Assembly (NCBI RefSeq): GCF_000266905.1
Contig: NC_018027.1
Location: forward strand, 1,426,001-1,490,000
Reading direction: 5' to 3'
Source: Mycolicibacterium chubuense NBB4
GTDB lineage: Bacteria > Actinomycetota > Actinomycetes > Mycobacteriales > Mycobacteriaceae
DNA: 64,000 nucleotides
The notes below the pieces were generated by a model, which worked only from the letters and a program-made list of their open reading frames with translations, had not been told where the DNA came from and did not search any database. How positions within the stretch are numbered: the first letter of the stretch is position 1; every line of letters starts with the position of its first letter. Below are positions 1 to 7,247 of this stretch, piece after piece. A program made the position numbers and the translations under genes.

Positions 1-2
1 GG

Positions 3-368
3 ATCAACCGGGTGGGGGAGCTGGGCGTGCTGGACGCCGACCGCGCGACCGCGCTGATCATGGTGATCACCGAGTTGGTGCAGAACGCGATCGAGCACGC
101 CTTCGACGCCACCACCGCGGCGGGATGCGTGACGATCCGGGCCGAGCGCTCCGCCCGGTGGCTCGACGTCGTCGTCCACGACGACGGACGCGGGCTGCCC
201 GCCGGGTTCAGTCTGGAGAAGTCCGACCGGCTGGGACTGCAGATCGTGCGCACTCTGGTGTCGGCCGAACTCGACGGCTCGTTGGGAATGCACGACGTCC
301 CGACCGGAGGCACGGACGTGGTTCTGCGAGTGCCTATTGGCAGGCGACTTCGCGCGAGCCAATTCTGA
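3..368 (+). CDS. pdtaS: Sensor histidine kinase PdtaS, C-terminal ATPase part (5' end outside window)
   Basis: Open from the window edge with the first complete codon at position 3, ending at a TGA at 366-368. The fragment is the HATPase_c domain of a HisKA_2-type kinase: N box ELVQNAIEHAF, G1 box DDGRGLP and a following GLQIVRTLV segment. In M. tuberculosis the gene beside whiB1 is Rv3220c (pdtaS), a cytosolic kinase that phosphorylates the RNA-binding antiterminator PdtaR. The call rests on these motifs plus the neighbour whiB1, which converges on it across a shared hairpin terminator. The sensory GAF/PAS part and the phospho-acceptor histidine are not in the window. Confidence 0.85.
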   Translation: MNRVGELGVLDADRATALIMVITELVQNAIEHAFDATTAAGCVTIRAERSARWLDVVVHDDGRGLPAGFSLEKSDRLGLQIVRTLVSAELDGSLGMHDVPTGGTDVVLRVPIGRRLRASQF

Positions 369-440
369 CAGTAAAGTGGCGAATTTCACTCAGAAAGCGA
401 AATTCGGCTGCCGTCTCATTCGAATTGAATTCACATAGTT

Positions 441-466
441 ACGGCCCCGACTTTCGTCGGGGCCGT
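441..466. terminator. Bidirectional hairpin terminator between pdtaS and whiB1
   Basis: A perfect 10-bp inverted repeat (441-450 with 457-466) has a 6-nt loop. It sits between the ends of two convergent genes, so it can serve both. The T-tract is poor, as is common for mycobacterial hairpin terminators. Confidence 0.75.
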
Positions 467-489
467 AGGTCAAGCACTGCGGTGGAGTA

Positions 490-744
490 TCAGACTCCGG
501 TGCGAGCCTTCGTCCGGGCGTTGCGCCGCTTGAGCGCGCGGCGCTCGTCTTCGCTCATGCCACCCCAGACGCCCGCGTCCTGGCCCGACTCCAACGCCCA
601 GCTCAGGCACTCAGCGGTGACCGGGCAGCGGTTGCAGACGAGCTTCGCGTCAGCGATCTGGGCGAGGGCCGGGCCGCTGTTCCCCACCGGGAAGAACAGT
701 TCCGGATCCTCGTCGCGACAGACCGCCTTGTGGCGCCAATCCAT
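490..744 (-). CDS. whiB1: WhiB-family Fe-S transcription factor WhiB1
   Basis: An 84-aa protein with the four iron-sulfur cluster cysteines C9, C37, C40 and C46 (C-x27-C-x2-C-x5-C), a GVWGG turn at about 58-62 and a basic tail rich in Arg and Lys for DNA binding. WhiB1 holds a 4Fe-4S cluster that reacts with nitric oxide, binds the C-terminal part of SigA and is essential in M. tuberculosis. Length and sequence fit WhiB1 rather than other WhiB paralogues, and the neighbours pdtaS and the lipid kinase agree with the Rv3219 locus. The ATG start has an AAGGAG-type ribosome binding site 8 bp upstream. A CRP-like site lies about 140 bp upstream. Confidence 0.95.
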   Translation of the reverse strand: MDWRHKAVCRDEDPELFFPVGNSGPALAQIADAKLVCNRCPVTAECLSWALESGQDAGVWGGMSEDERRALKRRNARTKARTGV

Positions 745-884
745 AGGTCCCTACTCCTTTTCGTGTGCGCAGCGAAGCGCACGAGCTTAACTTCGGCTGT
801 TAACGCGAGCGCACCAAATGTTTCTGCGCTGTTGCATCCGATGCTTTCACAGGCTGAACAGATGTCAATAGCAGTTCGTTAACA

Positions 885-900
885 CGTGGGCAATCTCACT
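885..900. promoter_or_regulatory. Putative CRP (Rv3676-type) binding site upstream of whiB1
   Basis: Read on the minus strand, the 16 bases are AGTGAGATTGCCCACG. This is nearly the same as the CRP-binding sequence described upstream of M. tuberculosis whiB1, and it matches the TGTGA-N6-TCACA consensus loosely. The 745-1011 gap between whiB1 and the lipid kinase end carries the whiB1 promoter region. I see no gene in it. Confidence 0.6.
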
Positions 901-1011
901 ACGGCGGACCGTTACCGGTTCCCTTACCCGTTTGTACTACACTCAACCCACCTGCGCTTGAATCTCGCCTGTGATGTCGCTATCAACTGGTGTCGGTGCA
1001 GGTCAGAGGGG

Positions 1012-1968
1012 TTACTGAGCGGAATTTGGGGGAGGGGCGACCACGCTCAGGGCGTCGCGAACGGCAGTGAATTGCATCGTTTCGCGCTCGCCGACGAAAT
1101 CGCCGTCGATCTGGCATGCCACGGGCCGGGCACTGGTGACTTTCAACCACGGCAGGTCGTCGTCGCGGATCAGGTGCTTGGCGTCGAGGCGGGGTTTCCG
1201 CGAGGTCATCTGCCGTACCAACCGCAAATTGGCCCACACGTTCATGCTGGTCGTCGCGAACACCCCGAGGCCGCCCTCGAACGTCGTGTCGGGATTGGTC
1301 CACACCGGGCGGGTGTTGGCGTAGGTCCACGGACTGGCGTTGGAGACGAACACGAAATGCACCCCGGGCACCGGTTCGCGACCGGGCAGGTGCAGCGTCA
1401 GCGCAGCCTCCTTGCGGGCGCTGGCCAGCACCTCGCGGATCGCGACCCGGATGTAGCGCGACGCGGTGACCTTGCGTCCCTTCGCCCGCTGCGCCTCCAC
1501 CGCGGCGACCACGTCGCCGTCGACGCCCATGCCCGCCGTGAACACCGCCCAGCGCTCCCCGCAGTCCATCAGGCCGATGCGGCGCCAGATCCCCGTGCGC
1601 CGGTACTCGCTGAGCAGGTCGACGAGCTGGTTCGTGGCCTGCAACGGGTCCGGGCTGATGCCCAGCGCGCGGGCGAACACGTTGGCCGACCCGCCCGGCA
1701 CCACGCCGACCGCGGGAGCCGCACCGCCGGGCCCCACCTCGTCCATGATGCCGTTGACCACCTCGTTCACCGTGCCGTCGCCGCCGTGCACGATCAGCAC
1801 GTCCACGCCGTCGCGGGCGGCGTCGCGGGCGATCTCGATCGCGTGGCCACGGTGATCGGTGTGTGCGACGGTCAACGAGACCCGGCTCTCCAGGGCGTGC
1901 GCCAGCAGATCGCGGCCCGCCGCGGTCGTCGATGTGGCATTCGGGTTCACGATCAGCACGGCACGCAC
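1012..1968 (-). CDS. Diacylglycerol/lipid kinase family protein (Rv3218-like)
   Basis: About 318 aa from a GTG at 1968 (VRAVLIVNPNA). It has the DAGK-catalytic hallmarks: an N-terminal IVNPNA strand, the glycine-rich nucleotide loop HGGDGTVNEVVNG and GGSANVFAR. This fold transfers phosphate from ATP to diacylglycerol, sphingoid or related lipid alcohols, but the real substrate is not visible. The open frame runs further upstream, but that part lies over the divergent dehydroquinase gene and has no family similarity, so the shorter start is chosen. It lies next to whiB1, as Rv3218 does. Confidence 0.8.
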   Translation of the reverse strand: MRAVLIVNPNATSTTAAGRDLLAHALESRVSLTVAHTDHRGHAIEIARDAARDGVDVLIVHGGDGTVNEVVNGIMDEVGPGGAAPAVGVVPGGSANVFARALGISPDPLQATNQLVDLLSEYRRTGIWRRIGLMDCGERWAVFTAGMGVDGDVVAAVEAQRAKGRKVTASRYIRVAIREVLASARKEAALTLHLPGREPVPGVHFVFVSNASPWTYANTRPVWTNPDTTFEGGLGVFATTSMNVWANLRLVRQMTSRKPRLDAKHLIRDDDLPWLKVTSARPVACQIDGDFVGERETMQFTAVRDALSVVAPPPNSAQ

Positions 1969-2040
1969 GAGGGCTGAGCCTAACGGCACGGCGCCCGCGG
2001 GCACGCCCTGCACCGCGGTGCCCGGCGGTACGGTACGACG

Positions 2041-2484
2041 GTGACCGAACGTCGACTGCTCCTCGTCAACGGGCCGAACCTCAACCTGCTCGGTACCCGC
2101 CAGCCCGAGGTGTACGGCGCCACGACGCTGGCCGAGATCGAGGCCAGGGTCAGTGAGGTGGCCAAGGAGTCGGGCCTGAAAGTGCGCGCCGTGCAGAGCA
2201 ACCACGAGGGCGCGCTCGTCGACGCTATCCACGCGGCGCGCACCGACTGCGCGGGCATCGTCATCAACCCGGCCGCCTACAGCCATACCTCGGTCGCCAT
2301 CGCCGATGCGCTGCGCTCGGTCGGATTACCGGTCGCCGAAGTGCATTTGAGCAACATCCACGCGCGTGAGGAGTTCCGGCACCACTCGTATGTCTCCGCC
2401 GTGGCCGACATGGTGGTCGCCGGAGCGGGGCCGCTGGGCTACGAGATGGCCGTGCGCTATCTGGCGGACAGGCTCACACCGTGA
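2041..2484 (+). CDS. aroQ: Type II 3-dehydroquinate dehydratase (extra AroQ/AroD paralogue)
   Basis: 147 aa, the usual length of the small dodecameric type II enzyme, which converts 3-dehydroquinate to 3-dehydroshikimate. Visible motifs are [17 protein letters not shown] with the catalytic Tyr, the NPAAYSHTS segment with the catalytic His, and [16 protein letters not shown] near the C-terminus. The start is the GTG at 2041, divergent from the lipid kinase with a gap of about 70 bp. The next gene starts inside its stop codon (GTGA), so the two are translationally coupled. In M. tuberculosis the housekeeping copy is in the aro operon (Rv2537c) and nothing lies here, so this may be a second copy. 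The wider genome is not visible. Confidence 0.9.
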   Translation: MTERRLLLVNGPNLNLLGTRQPEVYGATTLAEIEARVSEVAKESGLKVRAVQSNHEGALVDAIHAARTDCAGIVINPAAYSHTSVAIADALRSVGLPVAEVHLSNIHAREEFRHHSYVSAVADMVVAGAGPLGYEMAVRYLADRLTP

Positions 2485-2891
2485 CGCCTCGCGCGGTGCG
2501 GATCGCCGGCGGAATCGCCGTAGCGCAAGGCACTCTCGCGATCGTGATGGCCGTCGTGCTGACGGTCCGCGAACTCGCCGGCCACCGCGAGGTCGCGATC
2601 AGCGGCTACGGGACCGCCGTGTGGTTCGTCATCATGGGCTCCGCAGTGATCGCGGCGGGGTGGGCACTGTGGACCGGACGCCGGTGGGGCCGGGGCATCG
2701 CGGTGTTCGCGAACCTGCTGCTGCTGGGCGTGGCCTGGTATGTGTTCAGCTCAGGGCAGCTGCTCTACGCGGTGGCCGTCGCCGCGGTGTCCGTCGCCGT
2801 GCTCGCATTGCTGTTCAGCCCGCCGGTGCTGCACTGGCTGGGTCATCCCGATTCGGCCAGCTCCGAGAGCTCGGAGCCGGAGACGCGGTAG
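2481..2891 (+). CDS. Small integral membrane protein (Rv3217c-like)
   Basis: 136 aa with four hydrophobic segments at about residues 8-28, 43-63, 70-88 and 93-112, then a Ser/Glu-rich tail. No catalytic motif is visible and the function is unknown. The GTG start overlaps the aroQ stop by 4 bases. The 3' end overlaps the 3' end of the convergent acetyltransferase gene by 49 bp. The position matches Rv3217c. Confidence 0.75.
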   Translation: MTPRAVRIAGGIAVAQGTLAIVMAVVLTVRELAGHREVAISGYGTAVWFVIMGSAVIAAGWALWTGRRWGRGIAVFANLLLLGVAWYVFSSGQLLYAVAVAAVSVAVLALLFSPPVLHWLGHPDSASSESSEPETR

Positions 2892-3334
2892 GTGATCCAC
2901 TCGGTCTGCGGCCGGCCTCCGACGCTGTCGTAGAGGGCGATCGCGTCGACGTTCCAATCCAGCACCGCCCACGTCAGCCGGCTGTACCCGTGCTCGACAC
3001 ACTCGCGCGCGAGCGTCGCCAGCAGCCTGCGCGCCAGTCCGCGCCTGCGGAAGTCCGGACGCACGAACAGATCCTCGAGGTAGATGCCGGCCACGCCGTC
3101 CCAGGTGGAGAAGTTGCGAAACCACAGCGCACCCCCGGCGGCCCGACCGTCCACCTCGGCGATGTGTCCGAAGACCGTCGGCGCGGACCCGAACAGCGCT
3201 TCGCGCAGCTGGTCCTCGGTGACCGTGCACTCGGCCGACGCGCGCTCGAACGCGGCGAGTTCGTGGATCATCGCCGTCAGTTCGACTTCGTCGCCGGGCC
3301 GCACGGATCGGATCACGGTACTGCTGTCGGTCAC
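2843..3334 (-). CDS. GNAT-family N-acetyltransferase (Rv3216-like)
   Basis: 163 aa, single GNAT domain. Motif A of the acetyl-CoA site reads FVRPDFRRRGLARRLL, preceded by strand GIYLEDLFV, and the C-terminal half has ALYDSVGGRPQTEW. The overall pattern resembles spermidine/thialysine (SSAT2-like) acetyltransferases, but the substrate cannot be assigned. The start is the GTG at 3334, which overlaps the stop of entC (GTGA), so it is coupled behind entC and gpm2. Confidence 0.85.
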   Translation of the reverse strand: MTDSSTVIRSVRPGDEVELTAMIHELAAFERASAECTVTEDQLREALFGSAPTVFGHIAEVDGRAAGGALWFRNFSTWDGVAGIYLEDLFVRPDFRRRGLARRLLATLARECVEHGYSRLTWAVLDWNVDAIALYDSVGGRPQTEWITYRVSGSELSELAESG

Positions 3335-4428
3335 GGCGCCACTCCCAACGCGGACAGGATGGTCTTGAATTTCGTTGTGGTCTCGTCGACTTCGTCGTCC
3401 GGATCAGACTCGGCGACGATCCCGCCGCCGGAGTGGGCCACCGCGGTGCGCCGGTCGGCCGACAGCTGGGCACACCGGATCGACACCACCCAGCGCCCGT
3501 CCCCGCGCTGGTCGCACCACCCCACGGTGCCGGCGTAGAAGCCGCGGTCACCTTCGATCTCGTCGATCAGCGCGACGGCCCGGTCGGTGGGAGAGCCGCC
3601 GACGGCCGGCGTCGGGTGCAGTGCGACCGCGAGATCCAGTGCGGTCGTGGACTTTTCGCGCAGGCGACCGGAAATCGGCGTGTAAAGGTGCCATACCGCG
3701 GCGGTCTTGGTGAGCTGCGGGTGCTCGGCGACCTGCAGGTCGGTGCACAGAGGATCGAGCGCATCCCGCAACGCCTCTACGACCAGTTGATGCTCGTGCC
3801 GGTTCTTCGCCGAGTCGGCGAGCGCAGCGCCGCTGGCCGCGTCGGCGTCCGGGTCGCGGTGGCGCGGCGCGGACCCCGCGAACGGTCGGCAGGTGACCTG
3901 CAAACCCTGCCGGGCGACCAGCAGTTCGGGGCTGGCGCCGATCAGGGCGGCGCCGGAGTACCCGTCACCGGCCGCGGACAGGTCGACGAGGTATTTGGTG
4001 GCCTGCACGTCGTCGGCGGCCAACCGGTGCAGCACCGTCCGAGCGTCCAGCGGCCCGTCGGCGGCGAGCCGCAGCGCGCGCGCCAACACCACCTTCTGCA
4101 GACCGCCGGCGGGGTCCCGCAGCCGCTCGAGGGCCGCGGCGATGCGCCGGCGGTGCTCGTCGGCATCCGGGGTCATCTCCGCGATCCGCGTCGCGGCGAG
4201 CTCGCGCAGCGGCCATGCGGGCAGGGCGTCGGTGAACCTCACCGACTGCGGCCGCAGCAGTGCCGCCGGCGCGGCCACGTCGAAAGGCAGCGCGCCCACC
4301 ACCATCGGTGTGCTATGCGACGCCAGCGCGGCTCGCGCGTCGGCGATGTGCGGAAATGCGGTCTGCACCCCCTCGGCCACGACGACACCCTCCGGGCCGG
4401 CCATCACGAACGAGGGCTCGCGCGTCAC
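3331..4428 (-). CDS. entC: Isochorismate synthase EntC
   Basis: 365 aa from a GTG at 4428, close to the 372 aa of M. tuberculosis EntC. The chorismate-binding domain occupies the C-terminal 260 residues: KVVLARAL, the HPTPAVGGSPT segment, FYAGTVGW and SGGGIVAESDPDDEVDET with its acidic Mg-binding residues. It converts chorismate to isochorismate, giving salicylate for mycobactin or feeding menaquinone synthesis. The frame could extend upstream but would cover gpm2. The GTG start sits in the gpm2 stop (GTGA), so this is the middle gene of gpm2-entC-GNAT. Confidence 0.92.
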   Translation of the reverse strand: MTREPSFVMAGPEGVVVAEGVQTAFPHIADARAALASHSTPMVVGALPFDVAAPAALLRPQSVRFTDALPAWPLRELAATRIAEMTPDADEHRRRIAAALERLRDPAGGLQKVVLARALRLAADGPLDARTVLHRLAADDVQATKYLVDLSAAGDGYSGAALIGASPELLVARQGLQVTCRPFAGSAPRHRDPDADAASGAALADSAKNRHEHQLVVEALRDALDPLCTDLQVAEHPQLTKTAAVWHLYTPISGRLREKSTTALDLAVALHPTPAVGGSPTDRAVALIDEIEGDRGFYAGTVGWCDQRGDGRWVVSIRCAQLSADRRTAVAHSGGGIVAESDPDDEVDETTTKFKTILSALGVAP

Positions 4429-5036
4429 GTCGGTGCTGCCGGGTCGGGATGGCCGGTCAGGCCCAGCGCGCTGAGCTGGCGGACGCCGTGCTCGAAGCCG
4501 CACACCGCGATGGACACGGCGGGCATCGCGAAGCGGATGCCTTCGTACACGGGCTGCTCGATCCAGCGGGTGATCACCGCGCGGGAGAAGTGGCCGTGGC
4601 CGACGAACACGACGTCGCGGGTCTGCATGTGCTCCAGCGCCAATTCGATCGCGCGATCGGCCCGCTCGCACACCTCGGCGGAGGTCTCGCCGCCGGGGCA
4701 GCCGTGGGTCCACACCAGCCAGTTCGGCACGGCTTTGCGGATCTCATCGGTCGTGGTGCCCTCGTAGTCGCCGTAATCCCACTCGCTGATCAGGGGATTG
4801 ACGTCGTCGATCTGCAGACCGGCCAGTTCCGCCGTGGTCTTGGCCCTGGTGCGCGGGCTGCTGACGACGTAGGGATCGTCCAACCGCATCTGGACCAGGG
4901 TGTCGGCGGCCGCCTTGGCCTGCTCGCGGCCGTCGGCGGTGAGGTCGAGTTCGGTGCGGCTGGTGTGTTTGCCGGATTTCGACCACTCGGTTTCGCCGTG
5001 GCGGAGCAGGATCAGCCGGTGTTGCAGGAGGCCCAC
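4425..5036 (-). CDS. gpm2: Histidine phosphatase superfamily protein Gpm2 (acid phosphatase type)
   Basis: 203 aa, identical in length to Rv3214. It has the phosphate-binding RHGETEWS near residue 10 and a second catalytic His in VGHGHFSRAV. Although named a phosphoglycerate mutase, the M. tuberculosis protein is regarded as an acid phosphatase of broad specificity. The GTG at 5036 starts just before LLQHRLILLRHG. A longer open frame upstream overlaps parA-like coding and is rejected. First gene of the gpm2-entC-GNAT operon. Confidence 0.88.
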   Translation of the reverse strand: MGLLQHRLILLRHGETEWSKSGKHTSRTELDLTADGREQAKAAADTLVQMRLDDPYVVSSPRTRAKTTAELAGLQIDDVNPLISEWDYGDYEGTTTDEIRKAVPNWLVWTHGCPGGETSAEVCERADRAIELALEHMQTRDVVFVGHGHFSRAVITRWIEQPVYEGIRFAMPAVSIAVCGFEHGVRQLSALGLTGHPDPAAPT

Positions 5037-5117
5037 GGTGTCCGATTGTGCCCCACGCCGGCCCGACACAGGCGTGCGCGGGTCGCTGACGACCCTCGCT
5101 CGGTCGGGCATGCCAAG

Positions 5118-5921
5118 ATGGGTCTCGTGACGCGGATACTTGCGGTCGCCAATCAAAAGGGCGGGGTCGCCAAGACGACGACGGTGGCGTCGCTGGGGGC
5201 CGCAATGGTCGAGCTGGGCAAGCGGGTGTTGATCGTCGACCTGGACCCTCAGGGCTGTCTGACGTTCTCGCTGGGACAGGACCCGGACAAGCTCGCGGTA
5301 TCGGTGCACGAGGTGCTGTTGGGCGAGGTCGAGCCGGACGCCGCGCTGGTCGAGACGACCGAGGGAATGACGTTGCTTCCCGCCAACATCGATCTCGCCG
5401 GCGCAGAGGCGATGCTGCTGATGCGCGCCGGGCGGGAGTACGCGCTCAAGCGTGCGCTCGCCAAACTCGCCGACCGGTTCGACGTGGTGCTCATCGACTG
5501 CCCGCCGTCGCTCGGCGTGCTCACCCTCAACGGGCTGACCGCCGCCGACGAGGTGATCGTTCCGCTGCAGTGTGAGACGCTCGCGCATCGCGGCGTCGGG
5601 CAGTTCCTGCGCACCATCAACGACGTCCAGCAGATCACCAACCCGGACCTCAAGATGCTGGGCGCGTTGCCCACGCTGTACGACTCGCGCACCACCCACA
5701 GCCGCGACGTGCTGTTCGACGTCGTGGACCGCTACGGTCTGCCGGTGCTGGCGCCGCCGATCCCGCGCACCGTGAGGTTCGCCGAGGCCACGGCCTCGGG
5801 CTCGTCGGTGCTCACCGGCCGGAAGAACAAGGGCGCGCTGGCGTACCGGGACCTGGCCAACGCACTGTTGAAGCACTGGAAGACCGGAAAGGCGCTGGCC
5901 ACCTACACGCCGGAGGTGTGA
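5118..5921 (+). CDS. ParA/Soj-family ATPase (Rv3213c-like)
   Basis: 267 aa. It has the deviant Walker A NQKGGVAKTTT at about residues 12-22, VDLDPQG as the switch/Walker A' segment and IDCPPSLG as Walker B. These are the marks of ParA/MinD-type ATPases that dimerise on ATP. No ParB gene is adjacent, so this is an orphan ParA rather than the oriC-linked parA. The start could be ATG 5118 or GTG 5127; ATG gives almost the length of the M. tuberculosis protein. It is divergent from gpm2 (81 bp gap). Confidence 0.88.
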   Translation: MGLVTRILAVANQKGGVAKTTTVASLGAAMVELGKRVLIVDLDPQGCLTFSLGQDPDKLAVSVHEVLLGEVEPDAALVETTEGMTLLPANIDLAGAEAMLLMRAGREYALKRALAKLADRFDVVLIDCPPSLGVLTLNGLTAADEVIVPLQCETLAHRGVGQFLRTINDVQQITNPDLKMLGALPTLYDSRTTHSRDVLFDVVDRYGLPVLAPPIPRTVRFAEATASGSSVLTGRKNKGALAYRDLANALLKHWKTGKALATYTPEV

Positions 5922-5926
5922 ACCGG

Positions 5927-6038
5927 CCTCGCCGCTTGATCGTCACCCTCCGAGTCTGATTGTCGGGCTCTCCCCCGCAAGCGGGAGGTGCCCCCACACC
6001 GCGGCTCGTTCCTCGCCGCTTGATCGTCACCCTCCGAG
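5927..6038. repeat. 28-bp direct repeat pair flanking a short palindrome
   Basis: Identical 28-bp copies lie at 5927-5954 and 6011-6038, 84 bp apart. The right copy covers the last codons of the beta-propeller gene, so the left copy looks like a duplicate of that gene end. Between them is an imperfect palindrome (about 5971-5988, CCCGC-AA-GCGGG core). The stretch separates two convergent genes and may act as a terminator. Confidence 0.7.
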
Positions 6039-7241
6039 CGCGACGAGCTCGTCCCCCCGCTTCTCCAGCACCGCCGACCCGGCCACCGCCGGCACCACCG
6101 GACCCCGCACAGGCGGCCGCTCCAGCGGAATGTGCCGATCGGGTGCCCCGGTGTTCGGGTCGAACAGGTCGTAGCCGCCCGTCACCGGCACCATCAGCCG
6201 GCCGGCCATGACGGTCGCAGGTCCGACCGGCGCATTGGGCCCCGACGCGGCCACCGTGTACTTGTATTGAAAGTTGTTGGCGGAGAACACCATCACGTCT
6301 TCGCCCGTCCACCACGTGATGAGATCGCCGGCGCGGGACATGGTCGCGTCGGCCGACGGCGGGCCGGTCACCACCGTGCTGTCGATGGTCGCGCCGGTCT
6401 CGTCGACGATGTCGACGCGCGGCTTGGGCGTCGGGACGTACACCGCGGTCGTCGTGTCGGACACCCCGACGATCCGCGCGCCGGTGCCATCGCGAAGGCC
6501 CTTCTGCGGCACGTACTTCACGTCCGGTGTGTCCTCTTCCTTGGCCGGCCGCAGCAGCGTCAGCCGCAGGTCGGCCTTGCCGGGACACGCCTCGAGCACC
6601 GACACGGCGGCCGAGCTCGCGGCCGCGGAGACGAACCGGCACAGCGGCGACGCCGACTTGCCGGGGTTCAGCGGCGCGTCGAGGGCGCCGTAGCTGAGCA
6701 TGCGGACCAAGTCGGAGCGCCACATCTCCAGCCGGGTATCGCCGGCCGACAGCACCGTGGTGCCGTCACCGGACAACGTGACATGGCGGTCGGCGTAGCT
6801 GGTGCGGGACGGGCCGCGGGTTCCCGTCCTTGCGTCCACGGAGCTGACCTGCCCGCAACCGCGCGCGTCGGGATAGACGGCCACGGCGTAGTTGTAGACC
6901 CACGTGACGCCGCACAAGTCGAGGTCGCGGGTATAGCTCCACAGCGATCGACCCGTGACCGGATCGCGGCCCTGCATCTCACGGCCGTCGCCGGTGACCA
7001 CGGCACCCGACACCACCAGCGGTTCGCTGGCTTCGGAGTCCGGAGCGCTCCACAGCTGCTTCAGCGCCCCTGGTACCGCGGCGGCAGGCTCCAGCGTGGG
7101 CACGGGGGACGCCGCGCGCCGACTCTCCGTCGCCCTGGCGTCGCTCGTCCACCAGATGACCGCGGCGACCACCGCCACGGCGACGGCGATCGCCGCTGCC
7201 GCCACCATGTCGGCCCGAGTGCGGCGTTCGGGTTTGACCAT
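6027..7241 (-). CDS. Membrane-anchored PQQ-like beta-propeller protein (Rv3212-like)
   Basis: 404 aa. One N-terminal transmembrane helix (about residues 12-30) is followed by a Ser/Thr/Pro-rich linker and a repeat domain with blade-like units such as GRDPVTGRSLWSY, VDARTGTRG and GGYDLFDPNTGAPDRHI. The fold is probably an extracytoplasmic eight-bladed propeller; no enzyme residues are evident. It starts 6 bp after the stop of rhlE on the same strand, so it is probably co-transcribed with it, as in M. tuberculosis (Rv3211-Rv3212). Confidence 0.75.
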   Translation of the reverse strand: MVKPERRTRADMVAAAAIAVAVAVVAAVIWWTSDARATESRRAASPVPTLEPAAAVPGALKQLWSAPDSEASEPLVVSGAVVTGDGREMQGRDPVTGRSLWSYTRDLDLCGVTWVYNYAVAVYPDARGCGQVSSVDARTGTRGPSRTSYADRHVTLSGDGTTVLSAGDTRLEMWRSDLVRMLSYGALDAPLNPGKSASPLCRFVSAAASSAAVSVLEACPGKADLRLTLLRPAKEEDTPDVKYVPQKGLRDGTGARIVGVSDTTTAVYVPTPKPRVDIVDETGATIDSTVVTGPPSADATMSRAGDLITWWTGEDVMVFSANNFQYKYTVAASGPNAPVGPATVMAGRLMVPVTGGYDLFDPNTGAPDRHIPLERPPVRGPVVPAVAGSAVLEKRGDELVALGG

Positions 7242-7247
7242 CCTCGG

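Noticed and set aside
1969..2286. N-terminal extension of the lipid kinase
   Set aside because: It overlaps the well-supported dehydroquinase gene and has no lipid kinase similarity.
4429..4713. N-terminal extension of EntC
   Set aside because: It overlaps gpm2 and reads as Arg/Pro-rich shadow. The GTG at 4428 gives the normal EntC length.
5037..5876. N-terminal extension of Gpm2 on the minus strand
   Set aside because: It runs antisense to the ParA-like gene. The GTG at 5036 gives exactly the family length.
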